Below are positions 53,673-64,000 of a stretch of 64,000 nucleotides of DNA, one piece after another. The first letter of the stretch is position 1, and each line of letters opens with the position of its first letter. The stretch covers positions 226,532,794 to 226,596,793 of the forward strand of contig NC_080540.1 of NCBI RefSeq assembly GCF_028640845.1. Reading direction: 5' to 3'. The translations under genes and the position numbers were made by a program. Origin of the DNA: Ahaetulla prasina (taxonomy: Eukaryota; Chordata; Lepidosauria; Squamata; Colubridae). Below the pieces are notes generated by a model. That model ran no database searches. It saw only the letters and a program-made list of their open reading frames with translations, and was not told where the DNA came from.

Positions 53673-55109
53673 GTTTAGAGGAAGCATGGTTATTTATACA
53701 AATTCTGACAAAATGAAATTTTCAACTGATTGATTTTATATCATGATGACAAAAAGCAGGGATTATTCATGATAGCTACATCTATAAAAACATATTATTA
53801 TTATTGGCACCACTAACATGTTAGGGGTATTTTTGGGTATTTAGACTCTCAGAAGTAGGAAACGTATTCCAGACAGGCAGAGAAACTTCAGACTAGACAT
53901 TTGGAACTTCATTGCAATGCATTGGGAAATAGAATTTGACATTTTTGTTAGAAATCTGTAGGATAACGTAAGTGGGAATCAGAATTTTTACAAGTAGTGA
54001 AACTCACTTATTCTTTCAATAAGTTGGGATATAACCAAGATGAAAAGAAGTAAAAGGAATTCCTTGTACCGTACTAAATTAAAATAAAAGAATGAGTTGG
54101 CGCTGTTTGCTCGGGGCAATGTTTTCAAATATTATGGTGTCACCAAAATCATTCTAAATGGATAAAAAGAGGCTAAAACAAATATGAAAATATAGTTCAT
54201 GTATACCTACAGAATATTTTCATACATTCCTTTAGAACCAGAACACAAAATGAGGGTATATTCAACATGAGTGAACCTGCCTAAATCTCATATCAAACCG
54301 TTTACAATGAGCAATGATCTTCTGACACTAATCTTCTGGACTTCTAATTTCATGAATTAAAATATATTCAAAATACTCAAATCATATTCAAATGCTAGAC
54401 CTTATCATTATAATACTAATCCAGAAAAGATTAAAGATTAAGATTAAAGACTAAAGTCTTAAAGCACTCCTATTGTTGAAAAAGCGCTAGCCATTAAACA
54501 ATATTATAGTTATTTCATAGTGTTTTCCTTTAAGAAATAAACTTGCGTTATTCTGTAATCCTTTCTTCAGTATGCTCATATTTTATTTGTATTATAAATG
54601 TTGAACCTAAAGGAAAAGAATCTATTGCCTCAAAATATCACAACCCGAATATATGTGATACATCAACATTCTTTCATATGACACAAGATTAGTGCATCAG
54701 TAACAGTTTATCAGGGTATCTCTACTCTGGGAACATTCAAGATGGCTAATAAAATATTAATATAAAAGCAGAATATAAAAAGTCAAAAACATAAATTTAT
54801 TAATAAAAAAGTACTAAAATATCTAAAGCCTCGGTAAATCTGATTGATATCGGTTTCTGGCATGAGCTTATTGATAATTTACTGAACAGACAGATGAGGC
54901 ATGGATAATACTTTGGATACATACATTAATCTTACAAAGACTTGGGGAAAAGCTATTATATTTTTTTAAAAGATTCAGAATAAAGAGAAAAGGAAATGAG
55001 AAGGAAATTAATTTGAAAATAATAGCTATTCTATCCAAATCACACTGAGTACTTGACCATTTTGTATTATTATACTTTATTTTATATTGCAACTCTCTTG
55101 CTCTCTGTT

Positions 55110-55110
55110 T

Positions 55111-55160
<50 letters not shown>
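55110..55160. repeat. (AC)n(AG)n microsatellite
   Basis: About nine AC units are followed by about sixteen AG units. Confidence 0.95.
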
Positions 55161-55162
<2 letters not shown>

Positions 55163-56171
55163 CAATGAAAATCGTATCAAGCCTCAATGAAAGGATATAT
55201 ATCCTGAATCAATATGTTAAAACAAATATTATAACATAAAATAATGTATTAAATAACAACAAATATATAGTCAATGCTCTGACTATCACAAAGGGAATGA
55301 TTAAAAGAAGCTACCTGAGTTAGTTATGAGAAGGCTTCAAATATTATTATTCAAATTATGTTATTGAAAGTCCAACTGATTTTAAAATAAGCAACCTGAA
55401 GTTTAAAACTACAGTTTTGTTTTATTTCCTGGGTGGGGGGAATTGTTTTGAAGTCTGTTTGCTGCAAGTAAAACCAATTGAATTAAACTGCAATTATTTC
55501 CGAACAGGCCTGCAGTTGATAGAGGTTATAAGCTGAGGCTACAAGTGAAAATGGAATGGTATAAGCAGGATAGATTGGTCTTTACATTCCATTGGATGGC
55601 TTAATACAAAGTATTTGTTGCTAATCACAAAAACATAGACCCTGAATAAAATATTTTGCAGATTGGCTAGAATTAAAGCATGTTCCATCTTTTTCATTTT
55701 TCTGCTGAAACAGTAAAACATGGATTATCAGCTTCAGTTCTTGGTGTAAAGATTCCTATTTTCCCACATACATTGTGGACAAATCTACATTCATAATTGA
55801 CTCTTAAATGTTAATAAAGGCCAGATTGTTAACCATAAATTATATTCTTTCTTTAATTGGCTTGTATACTGAAATACAACAATTGCTTAAAGGCTTACAA
55901 ATATTCAGCAAAGTATAGGGCAGTTTTTTGGTCCTTTCCATTTTACTGGATATTATTTGCTTTTAATAAGATGAATCTGTAAAATTTGTAGAAATGCTAA
56001 ACTGAAACACATCAGGTTTTTCACACCTTCAGGTTGGCACACGAAAGACAAAATTATGAATCTATCTCAACGTTCATAGGGGTCGGATAGGCACAGTAAT
56101 AATTGAATAATGATTGTGTTTGCACTATTACAAAGGAAGATGTAGTCTTCTGTGACATTTTCCAAAAGGTA

Positions 56172-56282
56172 CAAGGAAGGAAGGAAGGAAGGAATAGGAA
56201 GGAAGGAAGGAAGGAAGGAAGGAAGGAAGGAAGGAAGGAAGGAAGGAAGGAAGGAAGGAAGGAAGGAAGGAAGGAAGGAAGG
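56172..56282. repeat. (GGAA)n microsatellite
   Basis: A nearly pure GGAA tract of about 110 bp abuts the hAT relic to its right. Gly/Arg/Lys/Glu and Pro/Ser/Phe/Leu open frames across it are artefacts of the repeat. Confidence 0.95.
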
Positions 56283-56537
56283 TCCTGCCTGACCATTTGG
56301 CCACCAGCAAACAGCAAGTCTCCTCTGGAGGACCAGGGTTTGGCTCTCTCCCTGGTCTCGCCTTCCTCTGCTGGAGACAATGGATCCCCCCAGCCCTGCC
56401 TGGGCCACCACAGGTGCCCCCAAAATAAGTGTCAGACCTGGAAGCTGTTGAGCTGGCCACACCCACCCCACACCACACCACTCCAAGGTCAAACACAACC
56501 CTGATACGGCCCTCAATGAAATCAAGTTTGACACCCC
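56283..56537. mobile_element. hAT-type element, right part
   Basis: The right end GTTTGACACCCCTG matches the subfamily at 2639 and 53538. GAGCTGGCCACACCCACC and AAGGTCAAACACAACCCTGATACGGCCCTC are interior to it. The left end is replaced by, or has expanded into, the GGAA tract. Confidence 0.6.
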
Positions 56538-58026
56538 TGTATTAGTACATTAGATAGACCTATCTTCCTTTCTGCAGCCCTGGTTTATGAAAGTATTCTT
56601 ACATTCAAATGGGAATCTGGTATATAAAAATGTTATTACTACATCCAAAAACTTTTATTAACTATATCCAAAATCTTCATTATTAATTCATTATGATTAA
56701 GACTTTACATCACATAATATAAAAGCATTCAAAATATATTTGATCTACACAGTGGCAAGGATTCTTCTGGATATTTTGGAACATGTTATCTCCATATTTG
56801 TTCTACTGCCATCCTCAAATAAGAAAATCTAATTTTGGTGAGAAGGAATTTCATTTATGGCTTACAATTTAGCTCTGAAAATTTTTGATGACAATATTTC
56901 ATTTGTAAATTTAATGTATGCTTATCTTCTGTAACAGTATTCATTCTTGATATTTTTTCACAGCATTTAATTTGTTTTGTGTTTACGGCAGCTAATAAAG
57001 AGTTACGCTGATTCTCACTTGTCTTTGTATCCAGTTATTAAACTATGAATGAAATGCTTTGCGTTCAGTGTAGTCTATGCCCCCCCCCAAAAAACTACAT
57101 AAGATTGTAGCTTTATAAAATTTTATGCTTTATGAAAACTCAGCATAGCGTTACCATTTAAATACATGTTTTTGAATAAAAACATGCAGAATTGAAGGAT
57201 CTACACCACCAATTGTGATAGTATCTTTTTGATGGAAAACTGATATAAACACTATTTTCTAAGAGGAAAGCAACTTAGAAAGATATGTAGTTTGTTCATT
57301 TTTATTAAAAAATCAGAAGCTGATTTATTGTATTTCAGAGCACTTAAAGTTTTGAGCATTAAATATGGGTCAGGAATCTCTAAACATATCAAAAATGACA
57401 TTCTTTCAAATAAATCCCACAAAATGACTCTTGCATAGTAAATTATGACAGTGCTTTGACTCTCATAAAGAATGAGAAACTTTCACAGGAAAACTATTTC
57501 CTTCTAGTATATTGCTTATTATGACATTGTCAATTCGTCATTTCAAAAATGAGTCAAAGCATAGGCCACTTCACTCAGGAAGCTCATTACCTCATTAAAA
57601 ATGTAATCTGTCTAGAACTCCACTTTTCTTAGATATTTATTGTTAAATAAAATAATTTAGAGGGAAAAGATTCATCCTGTTTTGGCTTCTCTACTTGTCA
57701 TCAGAACAAGCACTGTAGCTAGAGTTGAAAATAAAAGGCAGACATAATAGTGAGTTTCAAAATATAAAATCACAATGTCTATTTCATGACTGCCTTACAT
57801 GTTACATGTACTCTTGTAACATGTAACATGTACATGTTTTACTCTTACATGTAAAAACCTTTCCTAGAATAAGCCTCAACAACTGTCTTAATATTTTATT
57901 TTCAGTTTTCTAATTTCGGAAACCTCAGAAATTAGAAAAGTTGTGACAACCTATATCATACAGAGTTGGCTTTGGAATATCATTAAAACAATTTGCCCCA
58001 CCAGACTTGCAAGTCCCTTAACCCAT

Positions 58027-58225
58027 GAGGGTTCAACCTTTTGGCTTGCCTGGGCTTCACTGAGTGACTGAGTGAAAAGGAATTGTCTTGGGCCGCATAT
58101 AAAATATATAATATACCTAATGTATATAAATTACATAATAATTTTAAGTTTATGATCTAGTGGGGCTGCATTACTAGCTGTTCAGGGCTGCAAGTGGCCC
58201 ATGGACTGCGGCTTGACATGCCTGC
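58027..58225. mobile_element. Old hAT-type element
   Basis: AGGGTTCAACCTTTTGGCTTG at the left and GGCTTGACATGCCTGCCCT at the right, with TTGGGCCGCAT and TGCAAGTGGCCCATGGACTGCGG inside, resemble a familiar non-autonomous hAT family. Target duplications are not clear. Confidence 0.55.
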
Positions 58226-58524
58226 CCTATCCCCTCTATACTTATATTCTATCTTTGCGCCAGTTAACTTTGATTCCAGATGTAAATGAGTCGACTCTGA
58301 TTAATGTTTATTCCGAATTGAAGTTTTAATATTTTGCTTTGTAGTAAATTTTAACACTAAAATTAAACCGTATTTATATTTATGCACTGAGCCTTTAAGC
58401 TTTCTGAAACAAATAAACTTAAATCAGTTTATACAAGACTTTCAATTTTTATTCTGCCTTACTAGCCATAACTTGCTTTACTGCCATATTTAATAAATGT
58501 TATGTTATTACCACTGTTTATTTG

Positions 58525-58605
58525 TTGAGAGCTACCTTGATGTAGTGGTTAAGGCATCATGCTAGAAATCAGGCTAGTCCTGTCTCAAGCACAAAGCCAG
58601 TTGGA
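58525..58605 (+). mobile_element. SINE head interrupted by an LTR element
   Basis: GAGCTACCTTGATGTAGTGGTTAAGGCATCATGCTAGAAATCAGGCTAGTCCTG and CACAAAGCCAGTTGGA form the SINE head. The sequence stops exactly where the LTR at 58606 begins. Confidence 0.75.
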
Positions 58606-59084
58606 TGTTGTGGTCCGCCAGCAGCCTGCAGAGCTGGCAGCGGAGTCAGACAATGAGGAGGCTGGGGAGGAATATGGGCCAGTCCTGGAATCTGGGAAAG
58701 GCCCGGAAGAGGGCTCTGCGTCGGAGGTAGAGATGGGACCAGGGCCATCTGGGAATGATGCATGGACTCCGGAGCCCCCAGAGTCAGACAGCAGAGAGGC
58801 AGAGGAACAGGAGGAGCATGTTCCTAGTGCATGCATGTGCAGAGCTGCCAGAAGGCAAGAGCAGCTAAAGCAAAAGGGACGATTCGGGAGTAAGGCCAAG
58901 AGATGATTGGCCCCTCCCATAAGGCTTAAAAGAGAAACAAAGGCACTTGGGGCCTTTTGCAGGAAAGCAATGTTGCTAACTCTGTTTCCAGTCGGCGTCA
59001 CTTGTTTGTTTCTGAACTTCGTGGGGCTTTGCCAAGTAAGGCCTTTGGCAGGTTGTCAAAAAAGATAAAGGTTGGTGATTATCC
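58606..59084 (+). repeat. 5' LTR, truncated
   Basis: It starts TGTTGTGGTCCGCCAGCAGCC and matches the 3' LTR as far as GGTTGGTGATTATCC near 59084, where it joins RNase H-coding sequence directly. The last 145 bp or so present in the 3' copy are missing. An open frame of about 100 codons (58609-58906), rich in Glu and Pro, runs through its upstream half. Confidence 0.88.
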
Positions 59085-59530
59085 TGACCCCCACTGTCTG
59101 TTTGTGGTGGAAGCAGATGCATCAGATGTTGCTGTTGGAGCAGTGTTACTCTAGGCTCGCGCATCCATCAGTACCCTCTTCCCTTGTGCATATTATTCAC
59201 GGAAGCTCAAACCTTTCAAGTGCAATTACACCATCTGGGAGAAGGAGTTATTGCCCATTAAGACGGCGTTTGAGGCCTGGAGACATCTTCTGAAGGGGGC
59301 CCGGCATCAAATTGAAGTCTGGACGGACCACAAAAACTTGGAGTTCCTAGAGACTGCCTGGAAATTGAACCAAATTCAGATTTGTGGTCCATCTTCTTCG
59401 CCTGGTTCAATTTCCACGTTACATGCATCCCCAGTGGTCGCAACCAAAGGACAGATGCGCTTTCGCGGAAACCGGAATATTCCCACATCGAATACCTGCT
59501 TCCGCTCCGGACAGTGTTGCCTGTAGAGTC
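59085..59530 (+). pseudogene. Chromovirus RNase H remnant
   Basis: FVVEADASDVAVGAVLL opens the domain with the first catalytic Asp. An in-frame stop follows. YSRKLKPFKCNYTIWEKELL and VWTDHKNLEFLE are recognisable, and a frame change near 59370 leads to CIPSGRNQRTDALSRKPEY. Order matches Gypsy RNase H. Broken; no restored form is given. Confidence 0.88.
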
Positions 59531-59639
59531 TTTCTCCATGATTCAGGAACCAGTGGACTTATGGGCTCAGATATAGGAAGTGCAGTGGCATGATGCTTAC
59601 ATGGAGTAACAGAAGGAAGAGGGAGGGCCCGCCTCACCA

Positions 59640-60317
59640 TGGACTTTAACCGAGGACCTCTTGCAGTACCGCGACAGGCTATACATGCCAGTGGGGCCAA
59701 TCTGGGGATTTATCTTGTCTTGTCCACACAAACGACCCCTTTTCTGGCCAATGTGGGATATCATCCTCGGTTCTTTCCCCTCACACAACTCGAGTCCCTG
59801 GTACCGGCAGCTAATGACTATATGTCCAAGTTGCAGGCCATCCATTAGTTGGTGCAACGGTATCTAGTGAAAGGCAAGGAGAACTATAAAAGAGTCACAG
59901 ACTGATCTCGCGGGTGATGCCGCCATTGGCTGTGGGGGATCAGGCATCTTCTGTCAGACCGGCCAGTCAGAAAGCTAGACCACTGGTATCTTGGTCCATT
60001 CCCTGTTGGGGCAGTTATTAACCCGGTCACCTACTGCCTGACCTTGCCACGCTCAATGCATGTCCACCAACCCTTCCATAGATCCCTCCTTGTCCCAGAA
60101 TGGACAGCCTGTCCCGCTCTGCCAACCTGACCGTCCCCAGCCAGTGCCAAGTGACGAAGATGTACCGCCCGAGTATGAGATCCCCAGCATTCGGGACTCC
60201 CGGTGGCTAAAAGGATGGTTCCAGTATTTCATTGAGTGGAAGGGATATAGGCCAGAGGACTTCACCTGGAGGGATGCGACCTCCCTGCATGCACCTGCTT
60301 TGGTGAAAGTATTCTAA
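59640..60317 (+). pseudogene. Integrase remnant and chromodomain
   Basis: LLQYRDRLYMPVG belongs to the integrase N-terminal region. The catalytic core is deleted, and the sequence jumps to TTPFLANVGYHPRFFP and SKLQAIHQLV-like residues from the integrase end. At about 60165-60317 an open frame holds a chromodomain: PEYEIPSIRDSRWLKGWFQY, FIEWKGYRPEDFTW, and HAPALVKVF. It has the aromatic W.W.GY..ED.TW pattern of LTR-element chromodomains. Confidence 0.85.
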
Positions 60318-60385
60318 GACCAATTCCCATCACGGCCACATTCGGATCGCCAGATCCGGGGGAAGGGCCCTGCGGTGAGGGATAG

Positions 60386-60991
60386 TGTTGTGGTCCGCCA
60401 GCAGCCTGCGGATTTGGCAGCAGAGTCAGACAGTGAGGAGGCTGAGAAGGAACATGAGCCAGGCTGAAGTCTGGGGAAGGCCCAGATGAGAGCTCTGCAT
60501 CGGAGGCAGAGATGGGGCCAGGGCCTTCTGGGAGTGAGGCGCAGACTCCAGAGCCCCCAGAGTTGGACAGCAGAGAGGCAGAGGAACAGGAGGAGCCTGT
60601 TCCAAGCACACACATGCACACAGCTGCCAGAAGGCAAGAGCAGCTAAAGCAAATGGGACAACTTGGGAGTAAGGCCAAGAGATGATTGGCCCCTCCCAAA
60701 AGGCTTAAAAGAGAAACAAAGGCACTTGGGGCCTTTTGCAGGAAAGCAATGTCGCTAACTCTGTTTCCAGTCAGTGTCTCTCGTTTGTTTCTGAACTTTG
60801 TGGGGCTTTGCCAAGTAAGGCCTTTAGCAGGGGTCAAAGAAGATAAAGATTGGTGATTATCCCAAAGGACTTCTTCCGAAGGACTTGTTTTGCTACTAAT
60901 TGGGACTCAGCTGGGAATTGGGACTCGGCTAGGTTTGTTTGGGATTAATTGTGTCTTGTAATGAATGACTCAGTAAGCCTAGGTCACAATA
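60386..60991 (+). repeat. 3' LTR
   Basis: Begins TGTTGTGGTCCGCCAGC and ends near GGTCACAATA, with the expected CA end apparently mutated. It contains the same AGGCTTAAAAGAGAAAC region as the 5' copy. The two copies differ at many sites, so the insertion is much older than the one at 24235-28725. Confidence 0.88.
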
Positions 60992-60996
60992 TTAGA

Positions 60997-62216
60997 TGAA
61001 AAATAATTGGTAGATTATATTAGTATCGTTGTGTAATCTATTTAATAAGAATATGTAATATCTATGTTTCACATTATTTACAGTATATATTTAATATGGA
61101 AAAAGTACCAAACTATTAAAAATGCACAGTCAGCAAATTAATTTTTAGTCACTTTTTTCTAAAGATAATGATCTACAATTCACTCTGGATATAAGACTAT
61201 ATTATGTCTTTTGGCAGAAGCACAAGCAGAATATAAAAGAATATTCTGCCCAGAGTTAAATAGGATTTGTACTTACTGCACCAACAAATACAATACTGTT
61301 ATCCTTTGGATATGGTCAATAAAATATCATGTAAATAATATCAAGGAATTATTGAGAACAAAATTAATATGATAACATTAGCCAGGTTGCTATTGCAATC
61401 CTTTCACCTCTTATTTCTCAGAATTCGTTTATACTTTATATGGGCTTCCATAATGGATATCCATTACAGTGAATCTTCAACAAGACGAAAAGAAACGTTT
61501 GTTAAATCTAAAAGAGATTTTAAGCATACATATTTCAGGCATGTGCAAAACTGTGAATGGGATTTAAGGCATGCAAAGAATGGAAACGCTCAATCCATTG
61601 AATCCAAAGTACATTAAACAGAGGTTTGTTAAAACTATGATTTATTGCATATTTGGAACAATAAAGAAATGATATGTAAAGCTGCAACTATATCTTTATG
61701 AGAAATGTTTCATTATTTATTAAAGTAATGATTTATTGATTTTCATTTCGTATATGATAAATTAATGCAAAAATTATAGTAATTCATCAAATGTAATTTT
61801 AATAAATTTAAAAAATGTTTAAAATAAACATATGTATTATTAAGTACGTCAAATGTGTGAAAGTAAATTATTAGAGCTTACTTTCAGAATTATTCTTTAT
61901 AAATACAGACTTTTAAGTCACAATTTTTGTAAATAAACTGTATATACCACTGACAGAATTATTTATGGATATGTAAAAAGCTGATATTTAACAATTTGTA
62001 AACAATTTATATATCAAATAGTAATTTAAGCGAAAATTTCACTTACTCTGCTATAGACGTCAAACATTAGTTAATAATTGATGTACAGGCATAAAGGTCT
62101 CTGTGTTCTAATGTGTAAATATTGTAAAAATAATGTATTCCTAAGAGGTACGTGGAATGTATTTAATATTTTTCCATCATTTAAAGTCTTGAACAGTTTT
62201 GATGGATTAATTTTTG
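60997..62216. other. AT-rich intron sequence
   Basis: No recognised repeat or exon. The open frame at 61369-61617 has no recognisable domain. Confidence 0.5.
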
Positions 62217-64000
62217 AAAATTATAATTGTAAGCAAAAGTAAGAACTCTGTATTTAGAAAGAATAATACTAAATTTACATTCTATAATCACTTCCATATA
62301 TTTAAGATTTTAGAAGTAGTATATCAATCCAATACATATTTTACAAAAAATATTTTACAGCTATATTACTTATATACAAAATTAAGCACAGCAAAATCAA
62401 TTTACTGCAACATACTGTATAATTTTGAGAAAAAGTAGATGACTTGTCTCATTCATTTTTATGCTACTAAAATCACAAAAATATATAAGATATATTCTAT
62501 GCACTGACATCATTTTAATGCAACCATAAATTATTATCTGACAAAAAACTCTCTAGTGAATTTTTAGTCTACTAACTACAGTATATTTTAACAACTTTCT
62601 AAATGAAAAATGCAAGCATTCACTCTTCATCAATGTATTTTAATATTATTTTTGAAACACTATAGAAATATGGTTGAACAATTCTGAGTATTATTCTAAA
62701 ACAGAAAATATGGAAGTCAGATAGTCAATGTGTAAGTTAATGTTCAGTATAATGACTTTCCTTCATATTACTGCCTGCAGCAATATTTTTGAAATGCTGA
62801 AAGTTAATCAATAGTTGCTTCTATTCCAGGAATTGCATGACAACAGCATAGTGTATCAGTGTCAAATATTTGTACACTGCTAGAATAAGGGTGTAGCTAT
62901 TCAAAACTTTGTACTTAATCTATTTTCTTGTAAAATTAAATCAAAGACAATGAGAAAATTGGTTTAGTTCTGTTTTTAGATTTTATTTTATTTTCAAAAT
63001 TATAATTGTAAGCAAAAGTAAGAACTCTGTATTTAGAAAGAATAATACTAAATTTACATTCTATAATCACTTCCATATATTTAAGATTTTAGAAGTAGTA
63101 TATCAATCCAATACATATTTTACAAAAAATATTTTACAGCTATATTACTTATATACAAAATTAAGCACAGCAAAATCAATTTACTGCAACATACTGTATA
63201 ATTTTGAGAAAAAGTAGATGACTTGTCTCATTCATTTTTATGCTACTAAAATCACAAAAATATATAAGATATATTCTATGCACTGACATCATTTTAATGC
63301 AACCATAATTATTATCTGACAAAAACTCTAGTGAATTTTAGTCTACTAACTACAGTATATTTTAACAACTTTCTAAATGAAAATGCAAGCATTCACTCTT
63401 CATCAATGTATTTTAATATTATTTTTGAAATGCTGAAAGTTAATCAATAGTTGCTTCTATTCCAGGAATTGCATGACAACAGCATAGTGTATCAGTGTCA
63501 AATATTTGTACACTGCTAGAATAAGGTGTAGCTATTCAAAACTTTGTACTTAATCTATTTTCTTGTAAAATTAAATCAAAGACAATGAGAAAATTGGTTT
63601 AGTTCTGTTTTAGATTTTATTTTATTTTTTAAATGGATCACCTTTTTCAAGGGTCAAAACAATGGTCTTTGGTTTTCAGGCCCACAGTTATTTGCCTTCA
63701 GGTGCAAATTTATAAGCACATTCAGATAAAACTTTGACCTTACCACACAATAAAAATCTCATAGATTTGCTATCGTTGCTTTGTAATTTTATTTTCAAAA
63801 TTATAATTGTAAGCAAAAGTAAGAACTCTGTATTTAGAAAGAATAATACTAAATTTACATTCTATAATCACTTCCATATATTTAAGATTTTAGAAGTAGT
63901 ATATCAATCCAATACATATTTTACAAAAAATATTTTACAGCTATATTACTTATATACAAAATTAAGCACAGCAAAATCAATTTACTGCAACATACTGTAT
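62217..64000. repeat. AT-rich repeat, three tandem copies, last cut by window end
   Basis: Copies start with AAAATTATAATTGTAAGC at 62217, 62996 and 63797. Copy 2 lacks about 130 bp that copy 1 has (from after ATTATTTTTGAAA near 62658 to near 62790), as if deleted between short TTTTTGAAA repeats. Copy 2 gains about 180 bp before copy 3. Apart from these, visible differences between copies 1 and 2 are single-base losses in runs of A, T or G. Copy 3 continues beyond 64000. Confidence 0.93.

Larger units (their letters stand above)
58606..60991 (+). mobile_element. Internally deleted chromodomain Gypsy retrotransposon
   Basis: A partial 5' LTR (58606 to about 59084) is followed by remnants of pol and a 3' LTR (60386-60991). 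Flanks TTGGA (58601-58605) and TTAGA (60992-60996) are consistent with a 5-bp duplication carrying one mutation. Gag, protease, most of RT, and the integrase catalytic core are missing. RNase H, a late integrase stretch and a chromodomain remain. The order and chromodomain point to the chromovirus branch of Metaviridae. Non-autonomous and dead. Confidence 0.88.
48100..64000 (-). other. KDM4C intron, continues past the window
   Basis: No further confident KDM4C exon. Apart from the listed elements it is AT-rich. I see nothing recognisable in 48100-49740, 51060-51680, 52115-52820, 53070-53530, 53680-55100, 55170-56160, 56545-58020 and 61000-62210. Confidence 0.75.

Noticed and set aside
56054..56534. 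Open frames of 108-155 codons across the GGAA tract
   Set aside because: Simple repeat plus hAT relic; no domain.
58559..58906. A 115-codon open frame as a host gene
   Set aside because: It starts in a SINE and runs into the LTR of a Gypsy element. Kept only as an observation about the LTR.
1..64000. CRISPR arrays, bacterial operons, phage or integrative elements
   Set aside because: The window is vertebrate nuclear DNA. The direct repeats seen are LTRs, microsatellites and tandem duplications.

Overview
This is a vertebrate nuclear window, AT-rich and full of retrotransposons and DNA transposons. It very probably comes from a snake. The repeat content argues for this: squamate tRNA-derived SINEs, CR1 LINEs ending in a conserved CCGCCCTGAG...AGGGCGGTATAAA tail, a Snake1-type CR1 3' end running into an (ATTCT)n microsatellite at 51690-52112, and many copies of one hAT-like MITE family with ACCGGTT-bearing ends and 8-bp target duplications.

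The only host protein gene I can support is the 3' end of KDM4C (JMJD2C, histone H3K9/H3K36 demethylase), on the minus strand. Five coding exons are present at 48099-47914, 46815-46645, 29111-28992, 19383-19291 and 17564-17388. They encode the end of the extended PHD domain, the tandem Tudor domain and the C-terminal tail, ending in TAA. All four internal exons are multiples of three, all junctions are phase 0 and all donors read GTAAG. Upstream exons (JmjN, JmjC, first PHD finger) were not found and should lie beyond 64000. Positions 1 to about 16500 are intergenic sequence downstream of the gene; 48100-64000 is intron.

Transposons make up most of the rest. 1-16000 holds hAT MITEs, SINEs, CR1 relics and a Tc1-like element with doubled (IR/DR) ends. 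The intron at 19384-28991 holds a 1.2-kb near-perfect tandem duplication (21544-23936) and a 4.5-kb Gypsy-type LTR retrotransposon (24235-28725; TSD GTGTA; LTRs differing at one site; coding region broken). The intron at 29112-46644 holds a CR1 with a nearly open reverse transcriptase nested in a hAT element (31532-33665), and a nest of elements at 36553-40341. The 48-64 kb region holds a compact Tc1-like element, a Snake1 end, an internally deleted chromodomain Gypsy element (58606-60991) and an AT-rich repeat in three tandem copies running off the window end.

The most notable structure is the 3.0-kb hAT-like element at 36691-39691 (8-bp TSD GTATGAGT). Inside it is a GC-rich imperfect inverted repeat. 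Each arm carries a degraded copy of what looks like the first coding exon of HDGF, with start codon, PWWP-domain beginning and GTAAGC splice donor. This suggests host-exon capture by a non-autonomous DNA transposon. The element sits inside a solo LTR (TSD TATAC) and is itself interrupted by another solo LTR (TSD AGGGC), which gives a datable insertion order.
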